Assembly (NCBI GenBank): GCA_011037195.1 | Contig: JAAEAF010002573.1 | Coordinates: 1-64,000 of the forward strand | DNA: 64,000 nt | DNA from: Triatoma infestans | Taxonomy: Eukaryota > Arthropoda > Insecta > Hemiptera > Reduviidae | Direction of reading: 5' to 3' | In this document: one piece after another, positions 34,427 through 45,060 of the stretch | Layout: each line of letters begins with the position of its first letter | Numbering within the stretch: position 1 is the stretch's first letter | Notes under the pieces: generated by a model | Database searches by the model: none | Seen by the model: only the letters and a program-made list of their open reading frames with translations | Told to the model about the DNA's origin: nothing | Position numbers and translations under genes: made by a program

Positions 34427-34738
34427 ACAGTACGATTTCTTAATTCTTAAAGATAAGCACATCTATAATGAAGCTGTTGTTTAGTTTGATAGATACTAGT
34501 TTATCGTAAATCGATTATCGAATCGAAACAGTGAATATTGAATGTATATTTAGAACAAATAGATACCAACATCCTATACCTAACAGTACGATTTCTTAAT
34601 TCTTAAAGATAAGCACATCTATAATGAAGCTGTTGTTTAGTTTGATAGATACTAGTTTATCGTAAATCGATTATCGAATCGAAACAGTGAATATTGAATG
34701 TATATTTAGAACAAATAGATACCAACATCCTATCCCTC
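34427..34738 (+). repeat. Tandem duplication, 156-bp unit, two copies
   Basis: ACAGTACGATTTCTTAATTC through GATACCAACATCCTAT occurs twice, nearly identical, at 34427-34582 and 34583-34738. Confidence 0.95.
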
Positions 34739-34790
34739 GTTAAAACAGTCTCCTGGAATTTCCTAACAACATACACAATAAGACACGTAA
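34728..34790 (+). pseudogene. Second Penelope-like 3' fragment
   Basis: AACAGTCTCCTGGAATTTCC and ACACAATAAGACACG repeat the end of the remnant at 33.97-34.02 kb. Confidence 0.55.
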
Positions 34791-34980
34791 ATACTGAATG
34801 AATTGAAAGTATTCTATAAGTATAATAATTTATATTTTTCTTTTATGAAAATAATTATTTGATCAATAATATAGGGCATTTTTTAAGTTCATTGCTTCGA
34901 TAAAACGCGTTTTATAATAATATATTTGAATAATTTAACTGAATAAAACTCAGAATCAAGAATTATAAATTTTTTTTTAA

Positions 34981-35644
34981 TGACTATTTATGATTTGTTG
35001 ATGAAATATTTGTTATTATTAAATACATATATAATAACACTAGCCTTTCTTTACGTTTTCACAGGATACGAAAAATGTTTTGTGTAAGCCATAAATATTT
35101 TTTATGTCGATTGACAGAATATAATTTTGGAGTTATGTTAAATACGGTTTTAGCTTATGTAGAACAAGGATAAATCTTAATTATTTTTTAAAATATTATT
35201 TTATAGTTTCATTGGTTAATTTTTTTTTTTCCTAATTTTAGGGCGCGTCAACATCTATGGATCATTAGCGGCCGGACCTTTCTCAGTGCACTGCCGTCCT
35301 CCGGACAATGTTGTCTCGTTACAGACAATACCGACCATCACCGAACAATGAACTGTAGAGGCATCTAGGAAGAAATAATCTAAGGGCAGCACTGGACTCG
35401 AACACGAGACCTCCGCGTGGGAGTCCAAAGCGCTAACCATTGTTTAATTTGACTGATGTGCGTTCCTCTTTCAGAATGTATAACTGTCAGAGGTTACTGT
35501 CTGGTTACCAGTACAAAAAAGAAGCCTGACAAGGAAGCCAAAAGGCAAAAGCAAGCTAGTGCGTCAAAAAATTACGTCCAATTATGTACCAACAAAAAAA
35601 TGACTCTGAGAATCCAGCGTCAAGTCCGGTTATAAAAGAAGACA
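34981..35644 (+). repeat. Left arm of a ~1.9-kb inverted duplication
   Basis: Mirrors 36231-36893 across a 586-bp spacer with only scattered differences. The arm contains the hAT element's 5' flank, a SINE (35243-35444) and the start of the hAT coding region. Confidence 0.9.
35243..35444 (-). repeat. tRNA-derived SINE (in left arm)
   Basis: The reverse complement begins near the A box, with GGACTCCCACGCGGAGGTCT and the B box GTTCGAGTCC, and ends ATAGATGTTGACGCGCCCTA plus an AAAATTAGG tail. Same family as 41044-41275. Not a separate insertion from the copy at 36438, since both lie in the duplicated arms. Confidence 0.85.
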
Positions 35645-36230
35645 TGGAATCGTCAGAGATGAAGATGACAAACGGATGAAGTTTCTAAATCAATTAGAAC
35701 TGACAGCACTCTGACTCTAACATCACCAGATGAAAGCGTTCTACAAATTTTGAGTATAGATCCAGGATTATGGCCAAGATTTTTAGGGAAATGCCGAAAG
35801 AAGTTGTTTAGTAAGGCAAGGTGCCCATAAACCATTGCATAATTACAAATTTCCTTCCAATGACACTAGCTAAATTATTATACACGAATTTTAAGCAATG
35901 GAGAGCAAGTTTTACGAGACTGGCTAGTGTACTCTCTTTCACAAAACTGCTTTTATTGCTTCTGTTGCAAAATTTTCGGCTGGATAGTTAGTTCTCTTTC
36001 AAAGGAGAGTTTTTAAAGTTGGAAGCACCTCGGCGAAACTTTAAAAGAGCATGAAATTTTCAAAAATCACGGTTAGAAATGAACCAAAGATTAAACTGTT
36101 GTAAAACGGCAATTTCTTAAAAATAGTTGAGTTGCTATCTGAATGTGATCCCATTATGGAAGAGCACGTTCGCAGGGTGCTAAAAAAAAGAAGTGTTAAA
36201 AAGTGAAGTTTATATTTAATTTTATTATCC

Positions 36231-36893
36231 CATATTTTCTTTTATAACCGGACTTGACGTTGGATTCTCAGAGTCGTCATTTTTTTGTTGGTACAACTTT
36301 GGACATAATTTTTTGACGCGCTAGTTTGCTTTTGCCTTTTGGCTTACTTGGTCAGGCTTCTTTTTTGTAATGGTAACCAGACAGTAATCTTTGACAGTTA
36401 TACATTCTGGAATAGGAACGCACATCAGTCAAATTAAACAATGGTTAGCGCTTTGGACTCCCACGCGGAGGTCTCGGGTTCGAGTCCAGTGCTGCCCTTA
36501 GATTATTTCTTCCTAGAAGCCTCTACAGTTCATTGTTCGGTGATGATCACTGTTGTCTGTAACGAGAGAACATTGTCCAGAGGCCAGCAGTGCATGAGAA
36601 AGGCTCCGGCCGCTAATGACCCATAGATGTTGGCGCGCCCTAAAATTAGAAAAAAAAAAATTAACCAATGAAACTATAAAATAATATTTTAAAAAATGAT
36701 AAAGTTTTATCCTTGTTCTACATAAGCTAAAACCTTATTTAACATAACTCCAAAATTATATTCTGTCAATCGGCATAAAAAATATTTATGGCTTACACAA
36801 AATATTTTTCGTATCCTGTGAAAACATAAAGAAAGCCTAGTGTTATTATATATGTATTTAATAATAAATATTTTAGCAAATCATAAATAGTCA
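36231..36893 (-). repeat. Right arm of the inverted duplication
   Basis: Reverse complement of 34981-35644. It interrupts the hAT coding sequence and is flanked by AAGAAGTGTTAAAAA (~36189) and AAGAAGTGCTAAAAA (~36899), which look like a ~15-bp target duplication. Confidence 0.85.
36438..36650 (+). repeat. tRNA-derived SINE (in right arm)
   Basis: A-box-like GGTTAGCGCTTTGGACTCCC, B box GGTTCGAGTCC at ~36478, body GCTGCCCTTAGATTATTTCT, and an end TTGGCGCGCCCTAAAATTAG plus poly(A). Confidence 0.85.
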
Positions 36894-38475
36894 TAAAAAG
36901 AAGTGCTAAAAAAACTCACTATCTCGGGAAAAATATACAAAACGAGATAATAGATCAGTTGTATCAAAGGATAAAGTCTCATATTATTGATGAAATAAAA
37001 AATTCCTAATATTTTTCCATAATTTTAGACTGTACTCCTGGCATTAATAAGTTAGAGCAAATGACTCTTTAATCAGATATGTGTTTCAATCAATAAATTT
37101 ATCGCTGATGTTTAAGTTAAAATTAGAGAAAGTTTTTTAGGCTTCTTACAGTCGAAAGATCGAGTCGAAAATGTCTGATATTAAAACTGAAGAACTTAAT
37201 AACTTGGATTTAAATTTGCAGGATATCAGAGGGTACCTATCACGACAACGGTCCAAATAAGAGGGGCGATAAAGCAGGAGTGCATTCAAGAATTAAACAA
37301 TATAATTCGCGAGCATTATATGTTCCGTGTAGTAGCCACTCTCTCAATCTTGTTGTTAATGATAAGGCAAAAGCATATCCTTGTGGAAGCCACTAATTTC
37401 TTCAACATGGTCAAAAAAATATATACTTTTCGATGGGTAATACTTTTAAAACATGTTCAAGGTTTAACTTTGAATCCATTGAGTGACAATAGATGTAGGA
37501 GAGTAGAATAGAAGCGTTAAAGCCTTTGATATTCCATTTGGGAGATATATATATATATCGCCTTGCTAAGCATTTACAAAAACCAAGAAATTGATAATTT
37601 AATGAAGACAAGACGTCAGTCAGGTTTATTAAATTTTATTAAACAATTTAAGTTTTTGTGTTCATTAATAATTTGGCATAAAATATGAAATTCCATTAAT
37701 CCAATAAGCTAGTTGATACAAACAAAAGATTTTGATCTAGCCTCTGCACCGGATCTTTTACAAAACTGCAAAATATTTTTTAAGAATCTTCGATCGGATT
37801 CGTCTTTCGATGAAACTACTATTGATGCAAAAGAACTTGCTACCAAAATTGATGTGAAGGCTAATTTTGAACATAAACCCATCAAAGATCCAAAAGAAAA
37901 ATATAAAATTGGAGTTTTTTTTTTCCAATCGATCAAGCACTAAATTCACTAGATGTTAGATTTGAACAACTTAGTAATCATAGTAACTATTTTCAATTCT
38001 TATATATAATATATACGATCTAAATACCATGTCTAAACAAATGCTACTAAAACACTAAGAATTTAGAATGTATTTTAATGATGGTGATACTGTTGCTTTA
38101 GGAATAAATATTGCTAACGACACCAATAACCAATAACTGTAGCAAGTGGTGAAAGGAGTTTCTCTAAGTTAAAATTAATTAAAAACATTTTACGTTCGAC
38201 TATTTCTCTCAAAATCGTCTTAATGGCTTGGCCATTTTGGAAACAGCATGAAATTGCTGATCCAGTAAATTTAAAAGATGTAATAAAAAAGTTTGCAGAA
38301 TTGAAAGTTAGAAAAAAAGAAGTTTTTTTGTGATTTTAGCGTAGCTGATGTTACTTTGTATTATTTAAAAAAAAAAAATTATTTAAAATGTTTATTTAAA
38401 AAAAAAATTATTTTGTTTATATATATGTGTTTTGTTCTTTTTTTTCTGATTTTTATTATAACCTTTAAACAGACC

Positions 38476-38505
38476 CTGAAGAAGGCAATAAATTTGCCAA
38501 AATGT
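38476..38505 (+). ncRNA. Hammerhead-core-like motif, degenerate
   Basis: CTGAAGA, then GGCAA-TAAAT-TTGCC (5-bp stem), then AAAATGTCGG where GAAAC is expected. Same order as the other motifs. Confidence 0.3.
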
Positions 38506-38921
38506 CGGTGAAAATGTAGAGTTTTTTTGTGAAAGAACCTCAACATCCAGTTTACAATATTAATATAAAAATAATGATTAGTATAGTGATACAGATTTTC
38601 TGTATTCTAAGGTAAATAAGCAGGTAACTGTCTATCTTTCGTCTCTTGGCCACCTTTAGAGGCCAGTAAAGTATCATTGCAGTCAAAGATTTTGATTTTT
38701 TTAATGTAAACCATAAAAGCATGTATAATTACCAAGAAACCTGACGCAGAAATTATTTTTTCTTATCCACATTCCATGAGCATTTTCAAAATTATCAACC
38801 AATTCCTACAACACTGTACCTACTACCAGCGCAAGTTTCTGTTGATTCACAAACTGACTTTTAGTATTTCATTTTTTAACATATTTATTTTCTTCTTAAC
38901 GTTCTGTTTTGTGACCTTATA

Positions 38922-40305
38922 CCGGGTGTTTTCAGAATTGCATGGCTCTATTTTAGGTATATGTTCTGTAGCAAAAAATAAACACATATGTTTTAAATCA
39001 ATTTATTACAAAGATAATGAAGGTTAAAGATTTATTTATCGAAAGTCCTAAAGTATAATACTAACAATTGCATATCGTTTATTTGTTTGACAGTTACTAT
39101 TAAATACTGTTTGTGTAAGTTCTGTGCGCGTGAGTCAGTTTTTTTTAGTATTTTGTGTATTAACATGGGAGACACCAAAAATTTATTCATTTTTTTAGAA
39201 CAAATAGACATGCTCTTAACTTATGGCGAGGTATATAAAAATGGTGTTGCTGCTGTTCGAAGATGTCATGAAAAATTTCCCAACCGAAGAATACCAAATC
39301 GTTTGAAGTCATAATGGCACGGCACTCTAAAGCCTGTACGAGTAAACGCCGGTCGACAAAGATTTCGGCGAACTGCAAACGATGAAGAAGAAAAACTGGA
39401 AGGTGTTCAGTTATCTCCTAGTGTTAGCGCCAAAAGACTGTCACTTCGTTTCGATGTTTCTTTACCAGGTATGGCGAACAATTGCATCCATTTCACATGT
39501 GTATGATTTGTTACCACAAGATTATAGCAAGCGCAGAAATTTCTCCCAGTGGTAAATTCAACACTACACACGAGATCCTTACTACCTGCTGGTTACCGAC
39601 GAATCTTGCTTTACAAGAAATGGGATACTAATTTTCGAAACACCCATACTTGGGACTCATACGACTGCTACTACACATTACCAACTACCTTTCCGTTAAA
39701 TGTCTGGCGACAATCTGATCGGCCCCTTCTTTATGCCACCTAGGCTTTCAGGAATATGATACTTGCAGTTTTGGCAAAATAATCTTTATGAGCTTCTAGA
39801 AGATATTCCGCTTGCCAATAGGAAGAGGCTATTGTTTATGCGTGACGATGCTCCAGCTCACTATTCTCATACTGTGACTCATCATTTAAATGCAACATAT
39901 GGTAACCGATGGGTTGGTCCAAACGAACCTGTTGAATGGTCACCACGATCTCCCGATAGATTATTTTCTGTGGGGTTGGATGAAGTCTATGGTTTATTCT
40001 ACATCTATTAGCACGCAAAAAGAGCTAAAGAATCAGATCGTGGAAGCCGCAGCTACTATAAGAAGTCCTGATGCTATAAGAAGTGCCAAAGAAGTATGGA
40101 TTCGTGTGCTGAATGCTGCATTCAACAAAGCGCGGCCACTTTGAACAGTTACTCTGAATTATTGTGTTGTTATAAATAAATAACTTCGTCACAATATCTC
40201 TGCAATAAATTGATTTAAAAGATCTGTGTATATGAACTTTTATGTTTATTTTTTTGCTACAGAACACATAGCTGAAATAGTGCCGTGCAATTCTGAAACA
40301 CCCGG
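38922..40305 (+). mobile_element. Mariner-type DNA transposon with intact ends
   Basis: Terminal inverted repeats of about 75 bp: left CCGGGTGTTTTCAGAATTGC and the reverse complement of the right end CCGGGTGTTTCAGAATTGCA, extending through GTTCTGTAGCAAAAAATAAA. TA is present at both borders (38920-38921, 40306-40307). 1384 bp with one degraded transposase gene inside. Confidence 0.9.
39165..40144 (+). pseudogene. Mariner-type transposase with DUF4817-like HTH, frameshifted
   Basis: From ATG 39165: EQIDMLLTYGEVYKNGVAAV and RRCHEKFPNRRIPN, the helix-turn-helix typical of a large insect transposase family with (A)DM...YG...FPxRxxP. After frameshifts come RRFRRTANDEEEKLEG and LVTDESCFTRNG-like residues (first Asp, ~39585), FMRDDAPAHYSHTVTHHL (second Asp, ~39835), WSPRSPDRL (~39937) and FLWGWMKSMVYST (~39985), ending AAFNKARPL at 40144. 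Three or more frameshifts and stops break it. The terminal repeats are better preserved than the gene. Confidence 0.75.
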
Positions 40306-41040
40306 TATAATAATTTGTATTCCACAAGTATATTATCGGGAAGTTAGTAGGACCATAATTAAAAACACCATTTTCTTTCAAACATTACGGGTTATAATCT
40401 TCATCTGCCCTAGAAAAAGAGTGAATTCACATAGGAAGTTATATCTACACGAATGAAATACTTGAGATTAACCAGTTGTTTTTCTAATTATTAATAACTA
40501 AATAGTACTTCATTAATTTGACTTAAATATTTTTATAGATTATTATATTTAATTACTTATAATTATGATACTGGTTAAACATATAACCGTTATCATTAAT
40601 AAGCATAATAAAAAAGCATTATATAATACATAATGCTTTTTTGTAGGACAAACTTCTTAAGATATAACTCAAAACACCATAAATTTCTTCTTATTTTTGT
40701 AAGCTCTTTTCTTCATTTCTTTGATACTGTGCTGCATGAATATTATTGGTATATGTTAATTTGTTGGGTATTTTTCTTAGACTAAAATATGTGAGCTCTT
40801 TTTATTCAGGTATGTTTCTTTATAAATTTATTGTTATATAAATTATAATTGTATCTTATAAAGCATTGAAAATTTATTTCTGTAATCAGTTTAATTAAAT
40901 TGATTATTAAAATAAAATTCAAAGTTTTAATTTGATAATCAATTTGTACATAATCATTAAATTTAAACTTACTTAATCGCCTTTGTGGCAAACTCCTATG
41001 CTCATCATCTCAGAATCACTAAAAATTACAAACTGCAGAG
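40306..41040. other. No gene recognised
   Basis: AT-rich, with short hairpins such as AAAAAAGCATTATATAATACAT/AATGCTTTTTT near 40609-40643. No coding signal. Confidence 0.4.
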
Positions 41041-41043
41041 AAG

Positions 41044-41275
41044 GGAATAGCTAAGTGGTTAGGGTACTGGACTCCCACGCGGAGGACCCAGGTTCGAGTC
41101 CAGCTGTGCTGCCCTTAGATTTTTTCTTCCTAGGAGCCTCTACAACTCACTGTCCGGGGATGGACAGTCTTGTCTGTGGCGAGAGGACGCTGTCCGGAGG
41201 CCGGCAGTGCACTGGGAAGGCTCCGGGCGCCAATGACCACAGATTCGACGCGTTTAAATTAGAAAAAAAAGTTTG
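41044..41275 (+). repeat. tRNA-derived SINE, full-length copy
   Basis: Pol III A box TAGCTAAGTGG at 41048-41058 and B box GGTTCGAGTCC at 41091-41101. The tRNA-unrelated body starts GCTGCCCTTAGATTTTTTCT and contains TCACTGTCCGGGGATGGACA and GGCAGTGCACTGGGAAGGCT, ending AAATTAGAAAAAAAAG. Five other copies lie in the window. Short open frames here (MVRVLDSHAED...) are not genes. Confidence 0.9.
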
Positions 41276-41592
41276 ATTTAACAGGCTAGAAACTTATTTA
41301 TTTATAAGAGTATTATTTCAGACACAAAACAATCCTACTTGTTTTAGTTCAGATAAACACCGAATACAACTTTCAATCCCACATGGCTCGAGTGGCTGCT
41401 GTTCTTCGAAACTGGATAGTTCGTCCACATGCGCTACTTTGAGTCAGCGCGGCCTGGCCCGGATCCATGGCGACTGCAGCTTAGGCGAGTACACCACTCT
41501 CCGCTGCGTGTTATTCAGAGAGTGGTATTCTCGCTGGAAGCATTGGTATTCGCTCGCAGGTCGTACCTAGTTTTCATCCGGTCGCTTGCCAT

Positions 41593-42380
41593 CTAGATGT
41601 GCTGCCGCTGCCTACTGCTGATATAATTCTTCCATCCTAGCCCGCCGCTATACAGCATACTGGGCGATGGCTTGCTGTGCTGCCGGTGGCGAGCCGAAAA
41701 GAAGAACCACACATAAGCGCATCTCTCCCCCCGAAAGAGGAGGCTCGCTGGGATGAACCCTGCGCTGACATGATTGGCCGCCCAATAAACCATCAAAAAG
41801 AGGGGTGCCTCCTCGTCCCGGTCTTGTTGCGCGTCATCCACCATCTTCTTAATGTAGCTGATGATGCGCTCCGCCAAACCGTCGGATTGCTGGTGCAGCA
41901 GGATCGTCCTGGTCTTCCAGTTCCTTAGTAGGGTGCACACCTCTGATAATAATCGGTTGGAAAAGTTCTGCCCCTGTTCCCTATGTACTTCCAGGGGGAT
42001 CCCGAATCTGGTGATCACATTCGTGACCAATGCCTGTGCGATCGTGGCCGCCTCTTGGTCCCAGGGGAAGGGGTACGTTTCAGCCCTTTATAAAGTAATA
42101 AACAACTATTAGCAGGTATTTGTCCCCTTGGCTACTACTTCTAACTGGGCCGGCGACATCCAGATCAACATGCTCGAAGGGGGCACCCATATTATATTGC
42201 TGCAGTTCTCCTCGGCTGGTGTTCTCGGAGTTTGAGCGGCGAAATAGATCTTACAATTCTTGCACCACAGTTTATCCTCTTCTGCAACGCACCCAGTAAA
42301 CTTTTCCCTAGACTTGTTGATCCCCAAGTGACCCAGGAGCTATAACATTGCTCTTCTCCTCCACGGGCCAGCTTTCGATA
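41593..42380 (-). pseudogene. Gypsy-type integrase fragment
   Basis: On the - strand 42327-42109 gives LWCKNCKIYFAAQTPR (end of the zinc-binding HHCC domain), SNIIWVPPSS and MSPAQLEVVAKGTNTC. Then 42030-41593 gives NVITRFGIPLEVHREQGQNF (second catalytic position, where DQG is expected and EQG is present), KTRTILLHQQSDGLAERI (catalytic Glu region) and VSAGFIPASLLFRGE. Order and motifs are those of Ty3/gypsy integrases. Frameshift between the two frames. Confidence 0.8.
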
Positions 42381-42409
42381 TGAAGCTGCCTCCGTCTTCT
42401 CAAGGTGTG

Positions 42410-42414
42410 ATGTA

Positions 42415-42456
<42 letters not shown>
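42410..42456 (+). repeat. GTAT/GT microsatellite
   Basis: TGTATGTATG, about 15 GT units, then TATGTATGTA. Confidence 0.95.
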
Positions 42457-42605
42457 CCCTATCTTCTTCCAGGGCTCTGATCTGACCAGTTGCGCAGGCG
42501 GCAATTTTACTAAGAATAAGTCCGATTTAACAGGCTAGAAACTTATTAATTTATAAGAAGTATTCAGACACAAGAAAACGAAAAATAAACACTGAATACA
42601 ATGCA

Positions 42606-44100
42606 AAATTATACCCCATAAGATTTAATTAATTTATACAATTTTCCAACCAGGTAATTGCCTGATATCACAATAACTATAAACAGAAAAATGAAGAAAG
42701 ATAACTTATAAAAATGTATTTTGAATGTTTAGCGGTAAGGTGTAATGAAAATATTATATATAGATGTCTTGTTAAAGTTGTGAGTTTTTATTATTATGTG
42801 CCTTATATAAGCAGGAAAAAGAAAAGAGTGGACAAGAGAAGGGCTGGGAATTGGGAATCAAGGTTTGTACTAGTATGGTTGGGATTGTCCGCAGAATTTA
42901 TGTGTAACTAATTGAATATACAAATTTGAAAATTTATTCATGCTGTTTCTGTAAGAGATCTATTTCTGTGTCTTTTATATGGCACATTTCAAAAATTGGT
43001 TTCGTTTAGTCTTGTTGATTTCTATTATCAAATCTGTACGTTAGTAAAGTCAACATTCTTTTTTTTATCAGAATGATATTTAGTTAAGGCTGTCGTTGTT
43101 CATTAAGTGTTTTGCTTTTTTTCAGTTATACTCTCTACTTTTTACGAACATTGAGAGGCCGTCCTGTATAAGTCGCTAGGCATTGTAAACAGTTAATTTT
43201 ATCCATTACTTTGGAACGGAGTAGTTTTGGAGTACATTCAGTTTTTACACAGTGTCTCCAAAGGTTTGTTTGGTATGTGTACTATAATAATAATAACCTG
43301 ATGAACGCTTTTTGCACATTCATTTTGGTATCTAGGCCCTCTTGCGTCACGCAAGGACTTATTAACATATATGGGTCGAAGCATATTCATTAAATTACCA
43401 ATCTGCGTCAACGTTCGATTCGATACCCGTTCGATCAGAGTTTTCACCTCGTCGTTATTCTATCAGATTCTTCCTTACAATTAATCACAGCATACAACCA
43501 CAATATAGTGGTTTTACAGAGCGACAGCACAGAATAATTAAAGCCTCATTTATGAGCCAGCTAGTGAAAATTGGTACAAAGAGTTATTCTCTTAGAACTC
43601 TGATACGCCTTGGAACGCCTCTCAGACATCAACGCTACTCTTGCAGAATTGGATCTATGACCTACCCGGCGAATTCTTCACAACAGTCCAAGGATACATT
43701 CCGTTATCCGCTATTTTCTTGCAAATACTCCGAGCTTCGTAGTATTTGCAAGAAATTCTGACCTGTGAGAACAACCTGGCGTACAAAAGACAAACCATTT
43801 ATCCATTCCACCTTAGTTTCTTCACCTTCGTAAAATCTGTTCAATGATCATGCAAAGGCCCCTAGTAATTAATTATGAATGCACACCGAAAACTTACACA
43901 TTCCTTATTGGAACTAGACTCCTACTCCAGTTCAGCGCGCCATCACTGAACATTTCCTTCCCGTAGATTGACGGATAAATTGTAAAAAAAAAAAATTCTT
44001 TTAAAAAAATTAAAATAAAAATCTTTATACAGCAAAAATGTAATTATACCTTTTTAGGGCTGATTTGTTATTGTTTCAAACTTCAAAAAAATCAAATAAA
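42606..44100. other. No gene recognised; contains one strong hairpin
   Basis: No protein motif on either strand. TTCTTGCAAATACT (43716-43729) and AGTATTTGCAAGAA (43741-43754) form a perfect 14-bp hairpin with an 11-nt loop. This stretch is downstream of the - strand FN3 gene's stop codon. Confidence 0.45.
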
Positions 44101-44136
44101 TGAATAAAATAAATGAAGGTTACACCCTTTTCGGCG

Positions 44137-44385
44137 CTACGTCGATGGCCCTCCTTCTTCTGGTTCAGCAGGTGCTTGACGAGGTTTTGTTTTTCTTGGA
44201 GTAGTTGTCCTACCTCCTCTAGCGTGAGACCTTCCCCTCGATCCAGGACGAGATTTCCCTCGAGATCCTGGTCTGGACTTTGCTCTAACTTTTTTTGATT
44301 TTCTACCGGTTGATTTCTTTGGTTCAATTACTGATTGCGACCAAGTTCGAGGTCCTCCAGCAGAATATAATTCTAAGTCTGAAGG
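44137..44385 (-). CDS. Terminal exon of FN3-domain muscle-type protein: basic RPGSRGK tail
   Basis: The - strand acceptor TTTTTTTAAAG| lies at 44386; a phase-0 frame of 82 codons ends in TAG at 44137-44139. It starts PSDLELYSAGGPRTWSQSVI and then becomes strongly basic and repetitive: KSRPGSRG twice, GRSHARGG, TTPRKTKPRQ, ending EEGGPST. No domain is recognisable; it is probably a disordered tail. It connects in frame with the FN3 exon at 61389-61664 only through an 8-nt microexon at 58591-58598, giving the junction NIP-AKE-PSD. Whether the exon ends at this stop or splices on from an internal GAG|GTAGGA is not settled. Confidence 0.6.
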   Translation of the reverse strand, partial: PSDLELYSAGGPRTWSQSVIEPKKSTGRKSKKVRAKSRPGSRGKSRPGSRGRSHARGGRTTTPRKTKPRQAPAEPEEGGPST

Positions 44386-44579
44386 CTTTAAAAAAATTAA
44401 ATATATTATCAATACAAAAGTATGCTGGATTTTTTTTTTTTTTTTTGAAAAGTAATACTAATTGGTAATTTTAATTTTTTTTAAAAAATATTTTCCATGT
44501 TATCTTTTTTGTAGATGTGTTGGAAAATTTTTGAGATTTCCAGTGAAATAAAAAATACTTTTTACAATTGTAGCCAACG

Positions 44580-44608
44580 TTTCGGAAATAAGGGCCCCAA
44601 GCTTAGCT
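44580..44608 (-). other. Degenerate hammerhead-core-like motif
   Basis: - strand: CTAAGCTT, GGGGCCCTTATTTCC, GAAACGTTGG. The first core word is lost; the GAAACGTTGG end matches the motif at 31122. Confidence 0.25.
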
Positions 44609-44889
44609 GTGGAGATGAGTTCTAGGTTGGGAAGGAATAATAATCCTGTGACTGTTCGTAGAGCCTTCAAAAGAAATTCGTTTTATCCAGCACATTATGA
44701 CTACTGTATGAATATGACTTTCATTAACTGTATTTATTCCTTTCTTCTTACAACAGTTTCCACACCACCTTGCGGTACTGCCTGGCGCGCTTCGCTTTGT
44801 TATTAGGTGAGCGATCACCAGGGTAAATGAGCTATTTAATAATTACAATCATTCATCAGTTAAAAATTAGGGATTCCAAGTTAATCTAT

Positions 44890-45060
44890 TTTGGGTTTTA
44901 CTTTAGTAACTCATTTCTCCTAGTTACACTATGACAAATGAGCTTATATTCTTTTTTTACAATTAAGCAACAATTACAATTTGGAAAATTTTTTTTTTAA
45001 ATGAAGTTTAAAACATTCTACATCTATTTTTGGGATTTTAATTTATTAACTCATTTTTCC
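44890..45060 (+). repeat. Local direct repeat
   Basis: CTATTTTGGGTTTTACTTTAG then AACTCATTTCTCCTAGT recurs as CTATTTTTGGGATTTTAATT then AACTCATTTTTCCTAGT about 134 bp on. Confidence 0.6.

Larger units (their letters stand above)
35480..38335 (+). pseudogene. hAT transposase (ZMYM-type family), broken by an inverted duplication
   Basis: Scattered frames follow the family order: a basic N-terminus (KKPDKEAKRQKQAS, ~35518), GLWPRFLGKCRKKLF (~35770), SNGEQVLRDWLVYSLSQN (~35895) and CFYCFCCKIFG, then VELLSECDPIMEEHVRR (~36130). An inserted block (36205-36893) separates this from NIQNEIIDQLYQRIKSHIID (~36940), ILDCTPGINKLEQMTL (~37025), YVPCSSHSLNLVVND (~37320) and the C-terminal dimerisation block VASGERSFSKLKLIKN (~38150) with RLNGLAIL. 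Many stops. hAT terminal repeats were not identified. Confidence 0.75.
41276..42605 (-). mobile_element. Gypsy-type LTR retrotransposon remnant between short direct repeats
   Basis: GATTTAACAGGCTAGAAACT, TTATAAG and TTCAGACACAA occur at 41274-41330 and again at 42524-42575, flanking integrase sequence. These may be remnants of the two LTRs; gag, protease and RT are absent. Confidence 0.55.

Noticed and set aside
41044..41115. A tRNA gene
   Set aside because: A and B boxes are present but no complete cloverleaf with paired acceptor and anticodon stems; the sequence continues into the SINE body.
41055..41276. Short ORF MVRVLDSHAED... and its relatives at 35255, 36441 and 54521
   Set aside because: They are translations of the SINE head and body, not genes.
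44076..44327. Alternative - strand ORF (NQRNQPVENQKKLEQ...)
   Set aside because: Overlaps the basic-tail exon in another frame and has no suitable acceptor in phase.
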